A stretch of DNA of 41,443 nucleotides from Welwitschia mirabilis (Eukaryota; Gnetophyta; Gnetopsida; Welwitschiales), in NCBI GenBank assembly GCA_051453625.1, contig JBOZIK010000001.1, positions 234,638,060-234,679,502 on the forward strand, written 5' to 3'. This document shows positions 11,890 to 23,330 of this stretch, one piece after another; within the stretch, counting starts at the first letter, position 1; each line of letters begins with the position of its first letter. The notes under the pieces were generated by a model. That model made no database searches. It was not told the DNA's origin and saw only the letters and a list, made by a program, of their open reading frames with translations. Both the position numbers and the translations under genes were made by a program.

Positions 11890-13221
11890 GGGATAAGAAA
11901 AGTATGAGAATTGTTAAAACTAAAAAATCAATTAGAAAAATCAATAGATTCAAAGAATTTTAGTATTGATTCAGATGGTATTATCAAATTCAATAGAAGA
12001 TTTTTGGTTCCTAATGTAAATGAAATTAGACATAAGATAATGTTTAAATTTCATAGCCCACCTATAGTAGGACATCTTGGAGGAACTAAAATATATCAAA
12101 ACATAAAATGAAAATTTTAGTGGCAAAGGATGAAAAAGGATATAGCAGAATTTGTGTCAAGATACCTTGATTGTCAATAAGTTAAAGCAGAACATAGAAA
12201 TCTAGTAAGATGATTTTATTCTCATTATATTCTAGAATATAAATGGGATGTGATTCATATGGATTTTATTATAAGACTTTCAAAAAACTCACATAGGTAA
12301 TAACTCTATTATGGTAATAATTGAAAGAGCAATTAATTCAGCACATTTCATCTAATAAAATATACTTATGATGCAAGGATATGGCTAAAGTATATCTTTA
12401 AAATGTTGTCTAGTTGCATGGTATGCCTTTAGTAATTATCTCTAGTGGAGATTAAAAATTTCCTTCTAAGTTTTAACAAGAATTAGAAATGGATTTAGGA
12501 ACCAAGTTAAATATGAGAACTACATTTCACCCTCAAACAAATGGTCAAGAACAAATTGTTAATCAAATTTTATAAGATCTTTTCAGAGCATGTATTCTAG
12601 ATAATCCTAATAGTTGAGAAGAGCACATATCATTAGTAGAATTTGCATATAATAGCAATTATCAAAGTTTAATGTAAATGGCTCTATTTAAAGCCTTATT
12701 TACTAGGAAGTATAGAATAATTACTTCATGAATAAAACCTAAAAAAAGATTGATGATAGGATAAAAAACGTTATAAGAAATGGAAAATAAAATGACTTTC
12801 ATTAAAAATAGAATTAAAGAAGTAGCAAATAGATAAAAGATGTATGCAAACTATTACAAAAGAAATCTTGAGTTCAAAATAGATGATCTTGTATTTCTTA
12901 AAGTGTCACCAATGAAATTAGTAATAAGAGAAGTTAAGAGATTAAATTTAGCTTCTCGATTAATTAGATCATTTGAATATTAGAAAGAATTCAATCTATT
13001 TCATATAATCTTGCTTTACCTCCTCTATTATTACACATGCATGATGTTTTCCATGTAAGTATGCTAAGAAAGTATATTATAGATCCTTTTCATATGTTAA
13101 ATTAGTCTCATATTTAGTTGGAACTAGATTGTTCAACTATAGAGAAGCCAAAAGCAGTGCTGGACTAACAAACTATCAATTTAAGAAATAGAAAAATCCA
13201 TCAAGTGAAGATAAAGTAAAG
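11890..13221 (+). pseudogene. Ty3/gypsy integrase and pol tail remnant
   Basis: Integrase joins element cDNA to the chromosome. The longest clean frame (11911-12111) ends in the H2C2 zinc-binding region with HSPPIVGHLGG. After a stop comes MKKDIAEFVSRYLDCQ, in which the first Cys of CxxC has become Tyr. WDVIHMDFI holds the first catalytic Asp. FHPQTNGQEQIVNQ (12525) aligns with the third catalytic block, and the Glu appears changed to Gln. LVEFAYNSNYQSL follows, and MHDVFHVSMLRKYI near 13025-13070 marks the pol tail before a chromodomain. These pieces fall in all three frames, so there are several frameshifts as well as stops. The end is hidden by the gap at 13222. Confidence 0.88.
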
Positions 13222-13321
13222 NNNNNNNNNNNNNNNNNNNNNNNNNNNNNNNNNNNNNNNNNNNNNNNNNNNNNNNNNNNNNNNNNNNNNNNNNNNNNNN
13301 NNNNNNNNNNNNNNNNNNNNN
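13222..13321. other. Assembly gap, 100 N
   Basis: Exactly 100 N, probably a placeholder of unknown size. It separates the Ty3/gypsy tail from a TG tract. The missing part should hold the 3' LTR of the nested element. Confidence 0.98.
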
Positions 13322-13395
<74 letters not shown>

Positions 13396-13399
13396 TGTA
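13322..13399. repeat. (TG)n microsatellite
   Basis: A TG tract ends in GCGCGTGTA and leads directly into the resumed LTR sequence (from about 13404), which matches 20143 onward in the other LTR. It is probably the far half of the tract at 10721. His/Thr-repeat open frames on the minus strand are artefacts. Confidence 0.95.
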
Positions 13400-13501
13400 A
13401 GCTTACACACATTTGACTACTTAAAAATTATCTAATATAGGTATTATAATTTTGGTAATCTACATTTGTGTAAAATTTTGAGGTTTTAGTTTCTAATTAA
13501 A

Positions 13502-13560
13502 GTTGAACCCACAACCTACCTATAGGCATCCTTATGCCTTAACCCTTACACCAAATTAAG
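13502..13560 (-). repeat. tRNA-like segment 1 (SINE-head-like), left LTR
   Basis: On the minus strand TGGTGTAAGGGTTAAGGC (A-box-like) is followed 19 bases later by GGTTGTGGGTTCAAC (B-box-like, compare GGTTCGANNC). The spacing suits a pol III internal promoter, but no full cloverleaf can be claimed. The counterpart in the other LTR is 20242-20300. Confidence 0.45.
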
Positions 13561-13650
13561 ATAATCATATGAAAGAGTGCATGTTTTAAATGATAGGCAT
13601 GTGTTAATTTAGTAAAAAATACAAAGAGCATTATTTAAAAGGGCTTATAG

Positions 13651-13707
13651 AGATTTGAGCTCAAGACCTTTTAGCAAGCATTTCTACCTAAGATGATTTA
13701 AGCTGTC
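13651..13707 (-). repeat. tRNA-like segment 2, left LTR
   Basis: On the minus strand GACAGCTTAAATCATCTTAGG resembles a degenerate A-box region and GGTCTTGAGCTCAAATC a B box. It is weaker than segments 1 and 3. The counterpart is 20391-20445. Confidence 0.3.
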
Positions 13708-13819
13708 ATTATAATTGAAAGAAAGTTGAGGACATTCTTCTTTTTAATACTACATACCAACAAAGTTTATTTAGAGAAAGCTTACAAAATTTCTTTAGAG
13801 AAAGATTCCTAAAAGGCTT

Positions 13820-13886
13820 TATGAGATTTAAGCTCCTGACCTTCAGTGTTTAGACTTATTACCACTCTACAAACTAATTGAGTAAT
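13820..13886 (-). repeat. tRNA-like segment 3, left LTR
   Basis: On the minus strand TTACTCAATTAGTTTGTAGAG closely resembles the D-arm/A-box stretch of a tRNA (TAGCTCAGTTGGTAGAGC), and GGTCAGGAGCTTAAATC resembles the T-arm/B box. This is the best tRNA-like match in the window. The acceptor stem is not convincing, so it is a relic and not a tRNA gene. The counterpart is 20558-20622. Confidence 0.5.
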
Positions 13887-15514
13887 GCTTCTAACACATT
13901 TATTTTAAGGAGGGTAAAGAACTAAACTACTAATGAACAAATGGTGTTTGGTTCTTAAATTCAAGATCCTCTCATCAAAATACAGCTATAGAGAAATGGT
14001 TTTACAAGCTCTCTATGAACCATCCTTATTCTTATTTTTCTAAGAGGCATATCCTCTATGAAAATTGGCGACATCATAGTGGTATCAAGGACTACACTTG
14101 AGCTTTGACAAAATCTCAAGAATGGATTTCAAAAAAGAAATTGCCATATTACAGAGATGTAAAATGCATTAGATAATGGTATTTCTCATCTATGTGGATA
14201 GATAATAGTTTGTTACTTCTAGAATCACCAATTTCTGACTTTCTCCTCTATCATAGAGAGTGCAAATAATGAGACCTACTTGCCCAATAACTCCACAACT
14301 TAAATGCCTTAAATATGGTAGTACTAAGAAACTAAATTCTTCCATCAGCATCCTTACTATTTATGACATTCACATGGTTGCTAACATTATCTTAAACTTT
14401 TAATAAACACGTACTAAAACACTTGAATCATTACCATCCTTGTTTAAAGCCCTACCATAATAGAATTAGTAAAGTTGACACTGGGGAGGACTACATTACT
14501 ATAACTAATGTCAATCATACCAATATAACCATCCAGAAGAATTACATCAATTGGATGAACTAGCTCAACTTAGATTCCAGGGCTAGCACTTTGATTCTAT
14601 TATGATTAATAGTGGCATTTTAATTAATCTTAATTATTTAAGGTGCACAGATGTAAACATTTACTCTTATTGCCTAGAGGTATGCCAAAATAAGACATTT
14701 GATGAAAGGTAAAAATGTACTAAGAGTTAAAATATTGAAACACATTTTATGATTCAATAGGACAGCAAATAATGTAGGGATGAGAATTATGACTAAATGT
14801 GTGACTTACTTAAGACAAAAGAAATGTGTTCATTAGATGTCCTGAGAGAAGAAGATTGTAAACTATATTTTGTCTTAAGGGAAAAAGATGCAGAGTATTA
14901 AAAAAAGCATAGAGACTAGTTAATTCTATGCCTAGTAAATCTAAATTAAGATGAAATGGTTTTAAGATGTAAGAATCATTTTGCTTATTATCTATCTGTC
15001 TTAGCTAGTGCATTGGTAAGAGGAATGAAAATTATAAGAAGGGTAATGTTGCAACATAAGAACAAATAACTTGGATAACAACTGTAGGACATTGATGCAT
15101 GTGAAACAAGAAGAATATTAAAATGATAGTTTGAAGAGAAATATGTTATAGATACTAGGAAAAGCATAATGACTAGAGAGCTAAAGCATCATTTTAGAAA
15201 TATGTAATGCATCTATATCATAACATCTAGTTCTACACAGGTTGTAGGTATTTTTTTGAAGCATTTCCTCCTTGACAGATCATAAGCAAATGATCAAGTG
15301 TGAATTACATTTCTAGCATTCACAACATTCGTATATTTATCAATGATAATTTATGTGTGCTTACACATGTCCATTTTAAGATGTTAGGCTGAGGGAGGTA
15401 GTCAACGCATGGGCCCCAAGGCTTATTCTAAAGGATGGCGATGAATGTGTTGAAATAGTGACACCCAAACATTTCTTGATTATATACTTGAAGTTGCTCT
15501 ACAAAATTATGTCT

Positions 15515-15580
15515 AAGTGGTGTAACGGTAATAGAAGAGGAAAACTACATAAGTGGTGAGCAGTACGAATTCGAGCACCA
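15515..15580 (+). repeat. tRNA-like segment 4 (plus strand), left LTR
   Basis: AGTGGTGTAACGGTAATAG resembles an A box and GTACGAATTCGAGCACC a B box, about 30 bases apart. The orientation is opposite to segments 1-3. The counterpart at 22191-22255 is more eroded. Confidence 0.35.
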
Positions 15581-16475
15581 ACTATGATTAACATTAATCT
15601 TTCTTTTAAGTTAATGCCTATCCTCCACATTAGTGGTTGTATGGAATCCTCTTACATTGACATAGAGACTTTCCCTTCTAAATAGCCTACACACTAAATA
15701 GTCCTTTCTTTTCCATAGTCATTTTATTACAAAAATAATATCAAAAAAGATGTTTATTATCTTAATGCTAAATATGGTGCTTCCTATTCTTATAAAACAT
15801 TTCTATATATAAATTTATAAAATGATCATTTTTAAGAATTATTTATATTGCCTTTTGAAATTTTATGAGTTATACCTCTATGATCCTATAAATTAAGCTT
15901 TGCATATTATTTCAATAAGAATACAATTAAAATATGAATTCTATATTTGAAAAAGTTTTCCAAGAATTTTGTAAGAGATATATTGTATAAAAGAATAAAT
16001 ATTTAACTTCATAATTTATTAAAATGATATTCTAAGAAGATATATCCACATTAATCATTAAATTTGTTTTCTAGGTAATTAAATTATTGAATATCTCATC
16101 TTTCTTAACAAAAATTCTCAAGAAAATCATGATGAATGTTTGATCAGTTATCATATTTCACTACCTATGAATATTCAAGAAAAGATGTTTCTTACATAGT
16201 ACTCAATGAATTAGATTGAAAAAGTTTTATAAAGATATAAGGAACTTACATAATAAACATAAAGTCTAACTAAAATTGTACATCCAATGAAACATTTGCA
16301 AGAAATGTATATCATAACTTCAAATATCTATCATATAATACCAAATGTTTCATGATTAATAAAGGAATACAAGATCATTCAGCAAAATCTTATTATCCAA
16401 CCAGATCAATGATTCTCCACATTCTTATGCCCACTTTAGCATTTACACTATAGATTTTCAACCTGTCACACAAAA

Positions 16476-16575
16476 NNNNNNNNNNNNNNNNNNNNNNNNN
16501 NNNNNNNNNNNNNNNNNNNNNNNNNNNNNNNNNNNNNNNNNNNNNNNNNNNNNNNNNNNNNNNNNNNNNNNNNNN
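16476..16575. other. Assembly gap, 100 N (about 1.1 kb expected)
   Basis: The sequence on the left of the gap matches up to 23138 and that on the right resumes at 24243 in the other LTR. About 1104 bp are therefore probably missing, including the 23331-23670 minisatellite. Confidence 0.9.
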
Positions 16576-16899
16576 AATATGAAAAGTAATGCTTCACATT
16601 TAATCATAATAATGAGAAAAAAGATAAATAACAAGCCTCCATAATATGCATTTAATCAAGCATAATTTCTAAGAAGTGCATAAATAAATAAAAGAAATCA
16701 TTACCACCACAAGAACACTTGAAGTTTGTATGTAATATTTTAATCAAAAGGTACTCAAACTTACAATTTAATATTACACATCTCCAAAACATAATATTTA
16801 TATCAATTGAAGGTTTTAAAATAACTTAATCTTTTCTAAATATTTCATTAAACATAATCTCTACAAATTTATAAGAAAAGTAAAAATATGGATCTAACA

Positions 16900-16915
16900 T
16901 TTCTCATCTCATTAA
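16900..16915 (-). other. Candidate polypurine tract
   Basis: On the minus strand AATGAGATGAGAAA lies immediately before the LTR start TGTTAGATCC. This is the position where plus-strand DNA synthesis of a minus-strand element would be primed. The purine run is interrupted by Ts. Confidence 0.4.
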
Positions 16916-18718
16916 GAAGTTTTATCCTTAAAACTTACTAAAATATTAGGTCTCCACTCATTAACATCTACATTTTTCTTCCAAGTTGCTACTTCTACAG
17001 ATTGGTTGAATCATGTTAATCTTGAAAATATTCTCCACAATAAGTATTAAAAGTTGGCTTGACATACAAATAGAACTTCACAATCTTCCTAAAGATTAAT
17101 TTTTCACTTTACATTATAATTGGTATCTTCATTTATAACAATAATTATGCAACCTTACTAAGCACTCCATAGTAGATATATAAGGTCATATTCCTTCTTC
17201 TTCATTTTGATAAACTTAACACAAAGCACATGTTGGAAGTTCTTCTTAATTACCTTCATGTTGGAAGTAGTTAATATAGGCTAGCATTTAGCTTTATACC
17301 AATGTTCTTCAACAAACAAGTTCACATAGTTTATTTTAAGTTAATGATATCATCAATCCAAGGATTCATAAAACTCATTCTTACATTAAGTGAGATGCCC
17401 AATCACCTTTATCGCAATGCTAAACTTCATGGCATATGGGCTTCAAAATTTACAAAACTCTTTTGTTAATCATGACCTTCTGATCTTTTTCATTTTCTAT
17501 GAATATGTTGATTACTTAATTAGGGAAAATGTTATGATTAAGCATATCTCTCATGGAAGGAATTTCTAAGAAGAATAGTTGATCATGATTACAAATAAGT
17601 TGAACCATTTAATTTCATAAGTCAAACTATCTCAATGACTTTCTTACGTTGACTAAGAAAATGTGCTTAAATAATTAAGTCCAAAATTGCAACTCAATTA
17701 TGGCAACACAATAATTTCTTACTCTAAAATGTAACACACAATTCTATAATTTTTATGGAGAAATTCCTCAAGCTTAAGTTTCAAAATTGCAAGCCTCTCC
17801 CACATTACACTTCTTTGTTGAGCACTTCTTCTTTTAGGCTTCATTGATAATTCTCCATGTATAATATATTTGAATTTCCACTTCAATGATTTATATGGAT
17901 GATATAGCATCTTAAAGTCTCATAAGTTAAGGATAGAATGTGTGAAATAAGGCTATGCAAGTATAAATGAAATAATCATATAAGGGATTTTAGATTTAGA
18001 CAAGGGTAAGCAATGTTTAGCTATAAGGTTGAAGTGCATAATCCATCTAAACAAGATTGTAAACTTTAATCATATAATAATAGGATTTACTGATTAAGAT
18101 TTATCATGTAGCTAAGGATTATAAGATGCATGTCAATGATAACTGCAAATGAGGGTTCAATTAATATAAGGATTTCTTAAGACAAAGAATTTTTTTAAGA
18201 TATGCTGATAATAGAATATATGTTGCCCAAATAAGCCAAAGAGTTAATCCATTGATATAAGTAACAAATCATGATAATATAAAGAGAAGATTTTTCATGT
18301 TAATGAGGCAAAACTTCAACTATATCTTCCTTAGGTGGTGCTAGAAAGTTCAATCCAGTAGATGTAAAAAATTAATTTCTTGCATTGTATTTTCGTTCCT
18401 ACTTTCATTATTAATGGAATTAATTCCTACATCCTTTAGATTACTTTTGTTTTATTATCTAATGAAATTTCATTCTTCTTCATTTATTCTTGCAATTTCA
18501 TTGAAGATAAATTTAATTAGAACCATATCATCTTCTATCTTCATAGATTGAATACTAAAATAACCCTCTTTCTTCTTCAATTCATTGTCACCATCAGTAG
18601 TAATAGAGCTTCCATGAATACTTTTAATAAGAGGAATGAAAATTGGCTCTAATAGAAACAACCTCTAGATATGATTAAATGAGATCTTCTATATACTTAT
18701 TTTAGGTGATTCTTATTT
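16916..18718 (-). other. Interior of the long-LTR element, no recognisable gene
   Basis: AT-rich sequence between the decayed gag and the 3' LTR. Two short minus-strand frames (17719-17910 and 18470-18661, 63 codons each) show no motif I recognise. The second lies just downstream of the zinc-knuckle trace and may be a gag C-terminal scrap. No protease, reverse transcriptase or integrase block was seen on either strand. Confidence 0.5.
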
Positions 18719-19640
18719 TTACCCCCTTTTAAGACAATTTCTAACATAGTGAGGTTTATTAACATAGAAAATGTCTCATGACCTTGAAATCATTAGTTGT
18801 ATTTTAAGGGATTAATCATTTCTTGATATTTTTACAAATCTATCTCTTCCTCAAGTTGGAAAAGTTTGCTTCCTTCCTTGAAGTTTATGTGTTGCTTTAG
18901 TATTGACTAAAGTTTAATTTACTCCACCTCTTCCTCTAATTGTACCCACATTCTAAGTGAAAGATTTCTCCCATGGTTGCATTCTTTTAATATCTTGAGA
19001 CATTCTTATTTTTGCTCTAGTATTTTATTCATGATGCATAATTCTTTACCAATTCCATCCTTCTCTAAGGCTTCTACAATTATCTTTAGTTAAAATATTT
19101 TAACTTGATTTCAAATTACTAGATGTAGATCAGTCATAAGTCTTCTTTTTTTTACTTCTTTATACCTACTTATAAGATTGTAGAAATTGTTAGCCTTCAT
19201 ATTTATGAAACATTTTATGATGAATCTACCTCTATATCTTCTTTTAAATATTCCTCATTTCATAAGTGTTTAAAAAAATGCTCAAAGTCTTTTACATTTC
19301 ATCATATTTCTACATTCCACCATAAAGTCGCTCTTTTAACAAGCTTATGAGTAGTGAAGTTGAATGATTTTAATTTTTTTTACATACATATCAATCATGC
19401 TTCCACATGTGTCATGTTGTTGATACATTAGAAATTTGAAGTATTTGTCCTCTTAACTTACATCATCAGAGAGTTACTATCTTTCCACTCATTGCTTACT
19501 CATAACTTTACCTACTAGGTTGCTAACTAGATTTACTAATGTTGTAACTTTAGTTGATTAGTTAAATACCCTTCTTGGTGTCATGGTAACCTCATGGGAA
19601 TCATACTACACATATTACAAGCCTATATTTCCATGTTAAA
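18719..19640 (-). pseudogene. Decayed gag of the long-LTR element
   Basis: Gag forms the particle that packages element RNA. Reading leftwards from the primer site, a Met near 19590 begins MTPRRVFN, and the same frame, after a stop, gives a stretch like KVTTLVNLVSNLVGK, similar to typical gag starts. RATLWWN near 19330 resembles the conserved gag Trp-Trp block. At the far end (about 18740-18780) FYVNKPHYVRNCLKRG looks like a CCHC zinc knuckle that has lost a Cys and a Gly. Stops and frameshifts are frequent, so this cannot be translated as one protein. Whether the gag is of gypsy or copia type is uncertain; the Trp-Trp block favours gypsy. Confidence 0.5.
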
Positions 19641-19777
19641 ACTCATAACTTAACAGACTTAAACTAAGTGAAATTGCATCTTATGTTTTAATAATAGATA
19701 TGTCTAATGAATTTGTCAACCTATGCTCAATGTTCAAATGACTTCATAATATTTACACCTAGCAAAATGCAACCTAG

Positions 19778-19789
19778 GCTTTGATACCA
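19778..19789 (-). other. Primer-binding site of the long-LTR element
   Basis: GCTTTGATACCA is the reverse complement of a Met-tRNA primer site with one mismatch. It sits three bases from the inner end of the right LTR (19793), which fixes the minus-strand orientation of the element. Confidence 0.75.
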
Positions 19790-19840
19790 AAATGTAATAC
19801 CTCAAATTATAATGTTGAAATAAATAAAACTCATTCTGAT

Positions 19841-19852
19841 GCTCTGGTACCA
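19841..19852 (-). other. Second primer-site motif inside the LTR end
   Basis: GCTCTGGTACCA matches the reverse complement of TGGTATCAGAGC except for one base. It lies 63 bp inside the LTR from the functional site at 19778, and the left LTR keeps a decayed counterpart at 10425. Confidence 0.65.
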
Positions 19853-20097
19853 AAATGTAGTACTGCAATTTCTAATATCTTGAAATTTTAAACCAAAGAA
19901 TTTATACTAAAATTGATATTCCATTAGATAATTATACACCTATATATATAGTTGGCTAGATTGATTAAAACTTTCTAAACTTAAGATTTTAAATTTTAAT
20001 AATTTATGATTAACTACAACTGATCTTAAGTAAATTTATTAGACTCAAATAACTTTAATTATTATTTACAATTTTATTCTCAATATTATCTTATAAG

Positions 20098-20102
<5 letters not shown>

Positions 20103-20138
<36 letters not shown>
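20103..20138. repeat. (TA)n microsatellite
   Basis: An uninterrupted TA tract occupies the site of the TG/CG tract and nested element in the other LTR. Confidence 0.95.
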
Positions 20139-20141
<3 letters not shown>

Positions 20142-20241
20142 CTTATTTACATTTGAATACTTAAAAATTATCTAATGTAGGTATTATAATTTTTGTAATC
20201 TAAATTTGTATAAAATTTTAAGGTTTTAACTTCTAATTGAA

Positions 20242-20622
20242 GTTGAACCCATAACTTACCTCTAAGCATCCTTATCCCTTAAACCATTACACCAAGTTAA
20301 GCTAATCATATAAAAGAGTGCATGTTGTAAATAATAGACATGTGTTAATTTAGTAAAAGATATAAAGACTTTAAAAGGGCTTATAAAGATTGGATTTGAG
20401 GATCTTTTAGTAAGCATTTCTATCAAATATGATTTTAGTTATCATTAGAATTGAACAAAAGTTAAGGACATTCTTCTTTTTAATACTACATACCAACAAA
20501 GTTTATTTAGAGAAATCTTACAAAATTTATTTAGATAAAGCTTCCTTAAAGGCTTCACGAGACTTTAACTCCTGACCTTCAGCATTTAGACTTATTAACA
20601 CTCTATAAACCAATTGAGCAAT
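20242..20622 (-). repeat. tRNA-like segments 1-3, right LTR
   Basis: Counterparts of the left-LTR segments lie at 20242-20300, 20391-20445 and 20558-20622. Segment 3 keeps TTGCTCAATTGGTTTATAGAG (minus strand), slightly closer to a tRNA D arm than the left copy, and GGTCAGGAGTTAAAGTC at the B-box position. Confidence 0.45.
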
Positions 20623-22190
20623 GCTTCTAACATGTTTATTTTAAGGAGGGTAAAGAACTGAACTACTAATGAATGATTGGTATTTAATTCTTAGATTCAA
20701 GATCCTCTCATAAAAATAAAGCTATAGAGAAATGGCTCTACAAGCTCTCTATGAATCATTCTTATTCTTGTCTTTTCAAGAGGTATATACCTCCATGAAA
20801 ACTGATAACATCATAGTGGTATTGAAGGACTATACAATTGAACAGAGATGTGGAATGAATTGTGTGAATGGATAACAGTCTGTTACTGCTGGTATCACCA
20901 ATTTCTGATTTTCTCCTTCATCATAGAAAGTGCAAACAATGAAACCTACTTGTTCAATAACTCCAGAACTTCAATTCCTCAAATATGGTAGTACTCAGAA
21001 TTTAAATTCTCTCTTTAGCATCATCACTATTAATGACATCCACATGGTTGCCAACATTATCTTAAACCTTTGAATGGACTCATACTAGAACACCTAAGTC
21101 ATTACCATCATTGATTAGAGCCCTACTAGAATAGCACTAGTAGAGTTAACACTATAGAGGTCTACACTATTATAGCTAATGCTGATCACACTAATACAAC
21201 CATCCAGAATAATAACACCAACTAAATAAACTAGCTTAAATAAAATTCCAAGGCTAGTGCTTTGATTTTATTATGGGTCATAGTACATTTTCAGTAATCT
21301 TAATAATTTAAGCTATGCAGATGTAAACCCTTATCCCTATCATGCTAGATGTATGTGAAAAAAGAACATTTGATAAAAGGTAAAAATGTGCTAAAAGTGA
21401 AAAGATTGAAATGTACTTTTATGATTCAATGGAATAGTAGATAATGTAGGGATAAGAATCATGCCTAAAAATGTGACTTACTCAAGATAAAAGGAATGTG
21501 TTCATTGGATTTCATGGTAGAAGAATATTGCAAACCATATAATATTTTGAGGGAAACACATGCAAAGTATTATAAAAAAGCATAAAGACTAGTGAATTTC
21601 ATGCCTAATAAATCTAAATTAAGATGCAATGGTTTCAAGATGTAAGAATCATACATCTTATTATCTATTTTCCTTAAATGTAAATTATGAAAAGGGTAAT
21701 GTTGCAACATAAGAACAAATGACTTAATCAACAACTGTAGGGCGTAGATGCATGTAGAACAAGAAGAACATCAAAATGGCAGTTTAATGAGGAAGACATT
21801 ATGGATACTGGGAAAAGCACAATGACTAGAGAGATAAAGCATCCTTTTAGAAAGATGCAATACCTCTGTATCATGATGTCTAGATCTATGCAAGTTATAG
21901 GTATATTTATATAAGCATTTCCTCCTTAGTAGATTAAAAGAAAAAGATCAAGAATGGATTATATTGGTAACACCCATAATATCAGTATCTTTATCAAGGA
22001 TAATTTATGTATGCTTGCACATCTATGTTTTAAGATGTTGGAATGATCTTTTAAGATGTTGGAATGAGGGAGTTATTTAATGCATGGGTCCCAAGACTTA
22101 TTCTAAAGGATGGCAAGGACTTTGTTAAATTAGTAATACCTAGGAATTTCATGAGTATATACTGAACATTACTATACATAAGTACATGTT

Positions 22191-22255
22191 GATGGTGTAA
22201 TGGGAACAGAGGAGGAAAACTACACGAGTGATGAGTGATTTGAATCTAAGCATCA
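22191..22255 (+). repeat. tRNA-like segment 4, right LTR
   Basis: GATGGTGTAATGGGAACAG and GATTTGAATCTAAGCATC occupy the A- and B-box positions of the left copy at 15515. This copy is more degraded. Confidence 0.3.
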
Positions 22256-23330
22256 GCTATGATTGACATTAATTTTTCTTTTAAGTTAATACCTATCCTC
22301 CAAATTAGAGGTTATATGGGCCACTCTTACATTGACATAGAGACTTTTCCTTCCAAATGGTCTGCATACTAAATGTTCCTTTCTTTTCCTTTATCATTTT
22401 ATTACATCAATAATATCAAAAAATATGTTTATTATTTTAATGCTAAATATGTGCTTCCTATTCCTTATAAAAAATTTCTATATTCAAATTTATGAAATCA
22501 CCATTATTAAGATTGCCTTTTGAAATTTTATGAGTTATATGTCTATGATCCTGTAAATTATGCTTTATACATTATTTCAATAAGAATACAATTAAAATAT
22601 AAATTCCAAATTTACAAAAGTTTTTTAAGTATTTCTCAAGAGATATATTGTATAAAATAATAAATAATCAAATTCATAATTTATTGAAATGATATTCTAA
22701 GAAAACATATTCACAGTTATCATGAAATGTGTTTTCATGATAATTACATTACTAAAGATTTTGTCTTTTTCAAAAAAATTTCAAGAAATGCATGAAGAAT
22801 ATTTGAACAGTTATCATATTTCATTACCTATGAATATTCAAGAAAAGATGTTCATTACATACTGCTCAATGAATCAAATTAAGAAAGTTTTATAAGGTTA
22901 TAAGGAACTTGCATAATAAACATAAAGTCTAACTAACATTATACATCCAATGAAATATTTTCAAGAAATGTATATCATAGCTTCAAATCTCTATCATATA
23001 ATACCAAATGTTTCATGATTAATAAAAGATACAAGATCATTTAGTAAGATCTTATCATTAATACTAGATCAATGATCCTCCACATCCTTATGCCCACTTT
23101 AGCATTTATACTATAGATTTTCAACCTATCACACAAAAGTATGGGATGAGAACTGTGAAAATCTCATAGTCCCGAATATGGTCTAGGAAAGAATAGGTAA
23201 TTTGATAAGAATCTTCAAGAGATAAGATAGGAAAAAGAAATCAAGACTTTAAAAAGGATTAAGATATAATACAGACACTGATCTTATGATTCTGAACAAG
23301 AATACTAAATATCTTTAAATATTTCAATCA

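Larger units (their letters stand above)
10882..13221 (+). mobile_element. Nested Ty3/gypsy (chromovirus-type) remnant
   Basis: A plus-strand retroelement piece lies inside the left long LTR, between two TG tracts. It consists of about 0.6 kb of probable LTR end, two closely spaced primer-site motifs, and then, after a large deletion that removed gag, protease and most of reverse transcriptase, the RNase H, integrase and pol tail. It is cut off by the gap at 13222, so its 3' LTR is not visible. Stops and frameshifts run throughout. The motifs fit the Tekay/Del type best, but assignment to a lineage would need an alignment. Confidence 0.8.
10386..16899 (-). repeat. 3' LTR (left copy), interrupted
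   Basis: This is collinear with 19793-24567 but split. 10386-10720 matches 19793-20102 and 13400-16475 matches 20143-23138. After the gap, 16576-16899 matches 24243-24567. The 10882-13221 block is a nested Ty3/gypsy remnant, and the 100-N gap at 16476 replaces about 1.1 kb present in the other copy. No gene is seen in the LTR-derived parts. Confidence 0.8.

Noticed and set aside
13820-13886. A functional tRNA gene
   Set aside because: A- and B-box-like stretches are visible, but no acceptor stem, no clear anticodon loop and no intact T loop. It is duplicated with the LTR and decays with it.
15700-16475. Possible host exon in the left long LTR
   Set aside because: The sequence is collinear with 22390-23138 in the other LTR, and stops occur in all frames. 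It is LTR sequence.
17719-17910. A 63-codon minus-strand frame in the long-LTR interior
   Set aside because: No recognisable motif and no upstream or downstream continuation in frame. It could be a scrap of the element, but there is no evidence to call a gene.
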